A stretch of 64,000 bases of DNA, from positions 1-64,000 of the forward strand of contig JAUEPE010000034.1 in assembly GCA_030403585.1 (NCBI GenBank), in the 5' to 3' direction. The translations under genes and the position numbers were made by a program. Below the pieces are notes generated by a model, which did no database searches, was not told the origin of the DNA, and saw nothing but the letters and a program-made list of their open reading frames with translations. The first letter of the stretch is position 1. Each line of letters opens with the position of its first letter. Below are positions 61,384-64,000 of this stretch, one piece after another. This stretch comes from Frankia sp. RB7. GTDB taxonomy: Bacteria; Pseudomonadota; Alphaproteobacteria; Rhizobiales; Xanthobacteraceae.

Positions 61384-63128
61384 GATTTGGCCACTCCGCC
61401 TTCGCTGACGATCTTGATCGGCGCCGGCGGCGCGACGCGGGGCTGGAGCACCTGGGCGAGCACCTGCTCCTTCGGACCGAAGGCCTGCATGCGGCCGTCA
61501 CGAAGCACCAGGATCTGGTCGACCGCCTCGACACCGATCGGCCGGTGCGCCACCACAATGACGATGGCGCCGCGCTCGCGCGATGCACGGATGGCGCGGG
61601 TCAGCGCCTCGTCGCCTTCGGTGTCGAGATTGGAATTGGGCTCGTCCAGCACGATCAGGAACGGATTGCCGTAGAGCGCGCGCGCCAGCGCCACGCGCTG
61701 CGCCTGTCCTGCGGACAGCGACGTGCCCTGCTCCCCGACTTGCGTGTTGTAGCCCTCGCGCATCTTGATGATCATCTCGTGCACGCCGGCTTCCTTGGCC
61801 GCGGAGATGATGCCGTCGGAAGTCGCCTCCGGATCAAAACGGCTGATGTTCTGCGCGATGGTGCCGCCGAACAGCTCGACGTCCTGCGGCAGATAGCCGA
61901 TGTGGCGGCCGAGCGCGTCGGATGCCCATTGGTCGAGTGCCGCGCCGTCGAGCCGGACCTTGCCGCGGACCGGATACCAGACGCCGACGAGTGCGCGGAT
62001 CAGCGAGGATTTACCGGAGCCGCTGGGTCCGATCACGCCGAGGCCGTTGCCGGCTTCGAGCACAAAATTGACGTCCTGCACGATGAGACGCTGGTCGCCT
62101 GGAGCAACCATCGCGACGCCTTCGACCGAGAGGCGGCTGGTGGGCGCCTGCAACTGGGTCGGCGTCGCCTGCGCCGGCATCTGCTCAAGGAGGCGGCTGA
62201 GGCGGTGCCAGCTCTGGCGGGCCGTGACGAAGGATTTCCAATGCGCGATCGCGAGATCGACCGGCGCCAGTGCGCGGGCCGAGAGGATCGAGCCCGCAAT
62301 GATGATGCCGGCGGTCGCCTCCTGATGGATGACGAGATAGGCGCCGACGGCGAGCACCGCCGATTGCAGCATCATGCGCAGCACTTTTGCGATCGCGCCG
62401 AGGCCGCCGGCGACGTCGCTCGCACGCTGATTTCCGGCGAGATATTTTTCGTTGGCCTCGCTCCAGCGCGCGTTCAGCCGGCCGGCCATGCCCATCGACA
62501 CCAGCACTTCGGCGTTGCGACGGCTGGACTGGGCGAGATCGTTGCGCTGGGCAGCAAGGCCCATCGCCTCCTTCGCCGGCTGGCGGGACAGGAACTCGGT
62601 CACCAGGGTCAGGCTGACCAGGATGATTGCGCCAACCAGGGCGGTCAGGCCGATCATGACGTGGAAGGCGAAGCAGATGGCGAGATAGAGCGGCAGCCAG
62701 GGCAGGTCGAAGAACGCGCTCGGGCCCATGCCGCCGAGGAAGGAGCGGACATTGTCGAGATCGCGCAGCGGCTGCAGCCCCTCGTTGCGGTTACCGACCA
62801 AGAGCGGCAGGCGCACGATGGTGTCGAACACGCGCTTGTTCAGGGCTTCATCGAGCGCGGTACCGACCCGACCCAGGATGCGGCTGCGGATCATGTCGAG
62901 CACGCCCTGCGCCATGTAGAGGCCGCCGGCGAGGACGATCAGGCCGACGAGGGTCGGAATGCTGCGGCTCGGCAGGACCCGGTCGTAGACCTCCAGCATG
63001 AAGATCGACCCGGTCAGATAGAGCAGGTTGATCATGCAGCTCATGAAGCCGACGCCGATGAACGCCGTGCGGCAGGCACGCAGCGCGTCACCGAGCTCTG
63101 AACGGCGGAGGCCGGGAACGGCTGCCAT
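61380..63128 (-). CDS. Type I secretion ABC transporter (permease-ATPase)
   Basis: The start is taken at the ATG at 63128 (MAAVPGLRR), giving 582 aa, the usual PrtD-type length; a TTG at 63179 is possible. There is no N-terminal peptidase domain. The membrane domain (about 20-300) precedes the ATPase domain with Walker A IGPSGSGKSSL, signature LSAGQAQRVALARAL and Walker B FLIVLDEPNSNLD. It exports an unknown protein with HlyD partner downstream. Confidence 0.9.
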   Translation of the reverse strand: MAAVPGLRRSELGDALRACRTAFIGVGFMSCMINLLYLTGSIFMLEVYDRVLPSRSIPTLVGLIVLAGGLYMAQGVLDMIRSRILGRVGTALDEALNKRVFDTIVRLPLLVGNRNEGLQPLRDLDNVRSFLGGMGPSAFFDLPWLPLYLAICFAFHVMIGLTALVGAIILVSLTLVTEFLSRQPAKEAMGLAAQRNDLAQSSRRNAEVLVSMGMAGRLNARWSEANEKYLAGNQRASDVAGGLGAIAKVLRMMLQSAVLAVGAYLVIHQEATAGIIIAGSILSARALAPVDLAIAHWKSFVTARQSWHRLSRLLEQMPAQATPTQLQAPTSRLSVEGVAMVAPGDQRLIVQDVNFVLEAGNGLGVIGPSGSGKSSLIRALVGVWYPVRGKVRLDGAALDQWASDALGRHIGYLPQDVELFGGTIAQNISRFDPEATSDGIISAAKEAGVHEMIIKMREGYNTQVGEQGTSLSAGQAQRVALARALYGNPFLIVLDEPNSNLDTEGDEALTRAIRASRERGAIVIVVAHRPIGVEAVDQILVLRDGRMQAFGPKEQVLAQVLQPRVAPPAPIKIVSEGGVAKS

Positions 63129-63329
63129 CAGTCTGACCACTTTCGAGTAAGGGGCAAGACCCCCTGATTTCAAAGGCAAAGGGAGCCGTACGCGCCCCGG
63201 ATTAATATCGGGTTCTCCCCCGTGTGCAACGCAATCTAATTAATCCGGGCCTCGCCACATCTACCGCGGACGGCCCGATCCGCAAGTCCGGTATTTCACA
63301 GTCTTTGCGGCTTTTTAGAGCAAAGACAA

Positions 63330-63357
63330 GCGCCTCTCCCCGCCTGGGGAGAGGCGC
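63330..63357. repeat. Perfect 12-bp hairpin between glsB-like and ABC genes
   Basis: GCGCCTCTCCCC-GCCT-GGGGAGAGGCGC lies 30 bp past the stop of the GlsB-type gene. On the minus strand it is followed by TTGTCTTTGC, so it may act as a weak terminator. A second inverted repeat GTCTTTGC/GCAAAGAC lies at 63301-63328. Confidence 0.7.
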
Positions 63358-63386
63358 AAAGTTCCGCTTCGCTGAACCTGTGGGCG

Positions 63387-63656
63387 CTAGAACCGGCCGC
63401 CGCCGCGGACCAGCCGAACCACCAGCAGCAGGATGATGGCGCCGATGGCGGAATAGATGATCTCCGAGATCAGCCCCGTGCCGATATGGATGCCGAGCTT
63501 CGGGAACAGGAAGCTCGCGATAAACGCGCCGGCGATGCCGATCACGATGTCACCGATGATGCCGAAGCCTGCGCCCCGCACCACCTTGCCGGCCAACCAG
63601 CCGGCCACCAGGCCGACGAACAGGATGACGAGCAGGCCTTCATTGGAAATATACAT
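63387..63656 (-). CDS. GlsB/YeaQ/YmgE-family stress membrane protein
   Basis: 89 aa with three membrane spans. The family pattern is VGLVAGWLAGKVVRGAGFG, GDIVIGIAGAFIASFLFP and a C-terminal hydrophobic helix with a GGGRF end. Function unclear; transglycosylase-associated stress protein by family name. Confidence 0.88.
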   Translation of the reverse strand: MYISNEGLLVILFVGLVAGWLAGKVVRGAGFGIIGDIVIGIAGAFIASFLFPKLGIHIGTGLISEIIYSAIGAIILLLVVRLVRGGGRF

Positions 63657-63870
63657 AAGTCAGATCCCTCTCCGTGAACGGCCCGCATGGAACGGGAACC
63701 GGGATGAACGGGGTCTGAATGCGGTTCCCCTGCCGGGGTTGCGCCTGCCCGGACAAAAAAGTCGAAAACAACCCCATGCACAGTAGAGCGGCTTTTCGCC
63801 GAGTGCGCCCGCTGGATTGTGACAAGTCGGTGCTGGCGCAGGGGATTTTCGCGTTACGGAGCGCAGTGGC

Positions 63871-64000
63871 CTACGACGCGGACACCGCCTCCGCCAGCAC
63901 GCACCGCGCCGTCCGGCCGGGGCCGACTTCTACGTTCGGCGGCAACTGCTCGACACAGCGCGGCTCGGCAAACTTGCAGCGGGGAGCGAAGGAGCAATTG
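63871..64000 (-). CDS. Oligopeptide/dipeptide ABC transporter ATPase, C-terminus only
   Basis: An open minus-strand frame runs from the window edge to a TAG at 63871-63873. The visible 42 residues contain CSFAPRCKFAEPRC, the cysteine motif of the C-terminal domain of OppD/DppD-type ATPases, and RCVLAEAVSAS at the end. The rest of the gene and its permease partners lie to the right of the window. Confidence 0.7.
   Translation of the reverse strand, partial: NCSFAPRCKFAEPRCVEQLPPNVEVGPGRTARCVLAEAVSAS

Noticed and set aside
61545..63101. Plus-strand ORF of 518 aa
   Set aside because: Antisense shadow of the type I secretion ABC gene.

Overview
The window looks like the chromosome of a Bradyrhizobium-type alphaproteobacterium. 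The evidence is a high-GC metabolic gene set (DUF3775, DUF1127 and DUF1488 proteins, CvpA, MHS-type carrier), a membrane-bound ferritin/iron exporter of the MbfA type with a perfect Irr 'iron control element' in its promoter, and a family of about 85-bp palindromic intergenic repeats. No ribosomal RNA is present. The only tRNA is an initiator tRNA-Met (30124-30200, minus strand), and it divides the window into two very different halves.

Left half (1-30123): a genomic island whose left end lies outside the window. From the left it holds: (i) a minus-strand operon of a P-loop ATPase, a 513-aa protein and a very large protein running off the edge, best matched to the DptF-DptG-DptH restriction module of phosphorothioate (Dnd) systems, though this is inference; (ii) a small unit of a tyrosine recombinase, an overlapping XRE regulator and an unknown protein; (iii) a secreted small protein, an unknown protein with a disordered tail, and a 746-aa protein with 18 copies of an H-R-x(n)-G-P-A repeat; (iv) an ApeA-like HEPN protein; (v) several small unknown ORFs; (vi) an integration/regulation module with an excisionase-like protein, an unknown putative regulator, a divergent promoter with two matching 23-bp operators, and a full-length tyrosine integrase; (vii) a tightly coupled eight-gene minus-strand operon (25929 to 20003) built around a TraG/VirD4-like coupling ATPase with membrane, vWA-like and tiny pilin-like partners; (viii) a 1091-aa NB-ARC/TPR STAND protein. 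Three candidate defence loci and two recombinases in 30 kb fit a defence island or integrative element lying against the 3' end of the tRNA gene.

Right half (30201-64000): ordinary chromosome with short intergenic gaps. It holds aldehyde dehydrogenase and GMC oxidoreductase; CvpA; an SDR and a quinone reductase; two MBL-fold paralogues around FAH-family, GST and serine-hydrolase genes; an alpha/beta hydrolase; mbfA; an amidase; an alcohol dehydrogenase/acyl-CoA dehydrogenase/SDR/enoyl-CoA hydratase group; a cupin; GNAT and DUF1127; a LysR regulator followed by an MHS-family carrier with a LysR-type box between them; an operon of two amidohydrolases and a Rieske ferredoxin; a CinA-like amidohydrolase; DUF1488; AMP nucleosidase; a type I secretion ATPase/adaptor pair; a GlsB-type membrane protein; and the 3' end of an oligopeptide ABC transporter ATPase. 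All four copies of the palindromic repeat lie right of the tRNA and none were seen left of it, which independently supports the boundary.

The least explained parts are the coupling-ATPase/vWA operon at 20-26 kb and the HR-GPA repeat protein at 10.5-12.8 kb.
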